Below, one piece after another: positions 62,589-64,000 of a stretch of DNA of 64,000 nucleotides (its first letter is position 1; every line of letters begins with the position of its first letter). The notes under the pieces are model-generated. The model was given only the letters and a program-made list of their open reading frames with translations. It ran no database searches and had not been told where the DNA came from. The stretch spans positions 62,001 to 126,000 of the forward strand of contig DATGJP010000047.1 in NCBI GenBank assembly GCA_035295125.1, given 5' to 3'. A program made the position numbers and the translations under genes. Source of the stretch: JAICMB01 sp035295125. Its GTDB lineage: Bacteria; Acidobacteriota; Terriglobia; Bryobacterales; Bryobacteraceae.

Positions 62589-64000
<1,412 letters not shown>

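Overview
The window looks like a chromosomal segment of an Acidobacteriota member, probably Bryobacterales or 'Solibacter'-like. This rests on GC-rich coding sequence, an MacB-like permease of the acidobacterial duplicated orphan permease type, YVTN-propeller/cytochrome c fusions, and many small secreted lipocalin-like or twin-arginine-signal enzymes. This placement is inferred from gene content; no rRNA or tRNA gene was seen.

Left flank (1-17.7 kb): a 5'-truncated GH172-type glycoside hydrolase with C-terminal HEAT repeats, a YVTN-propeller di-heme cytochrome, a GH75 chitosanase-like protein, secreted proteins, a DUF4870 membrane protein, an M20 amidohydrolase, VOC proteins, an orphan ABC permease, and an ECF42-type sigma factor divergent from a DGPF/YCII protein. 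A DUF3179 gene here is read through one in-frame TGA that sits at the first Cys of its C-x-x-C motif. The TGA is followed at once by a hairpin with a GGUCU apical loop, so the gene is a strong selenoprotein candidate.

Centre (17.7-49.1 kb, all minus strand): about 31 kb with 23 tightly packed, often overlapping genes encodes an extracellular contractile injection system (eCIS; Afp/PVC relative). In transcription order from 49.1 kb: DUF3467 protein, Pvc16-type (DUF4255) cap, an unknown beta-rich protein, sheath, tube, second sheath, second tube, Afp6-like peptide, LysM protein (Afp7), gpD-like hub, gpV-like spike, an unknown hydrophobic protein, gp25 (Afp9), baseplate J (Afp11), a P2 gpI-like protein fused to an NHL propeller (Afp12), three paralogous fibre-like proteins sharing an N-terminal module, two small proteins, a tape-measure-like protein (Afp14 position), an AAA+ ATPase (Afp15) and a 2287-residue DUF4157-type protein. 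No PAAR tip gene was recognised. Just upstream, a sigma-54 enhancer-binding regulator with a receiver-like N-terminus precedes a 378-bp gap containing a GG-N10-GC element and an upstream inverted repeat, which suggests sigma-54 control of the whole operon.

Right flank (50.8-64 kb): pgi, a secreted amidohydrolase, a secreted unknown protein, a twin-arginine amidase, an (alpha/alpha)6-type glycoside hydrolase-like protein, an MFS transporter, a twin-arginine aldo/keto reductase, and a NodT outer-membrane channel next to a truncated RND pump.

A family of short palindromes (arms related to GGACAGGCG or GCAGGC) recurs at about nine intergenic places, including once inside the eCIS operon. Two gene remnants were found, an alpha/beta-hydrolase and a PhnB-like protein.
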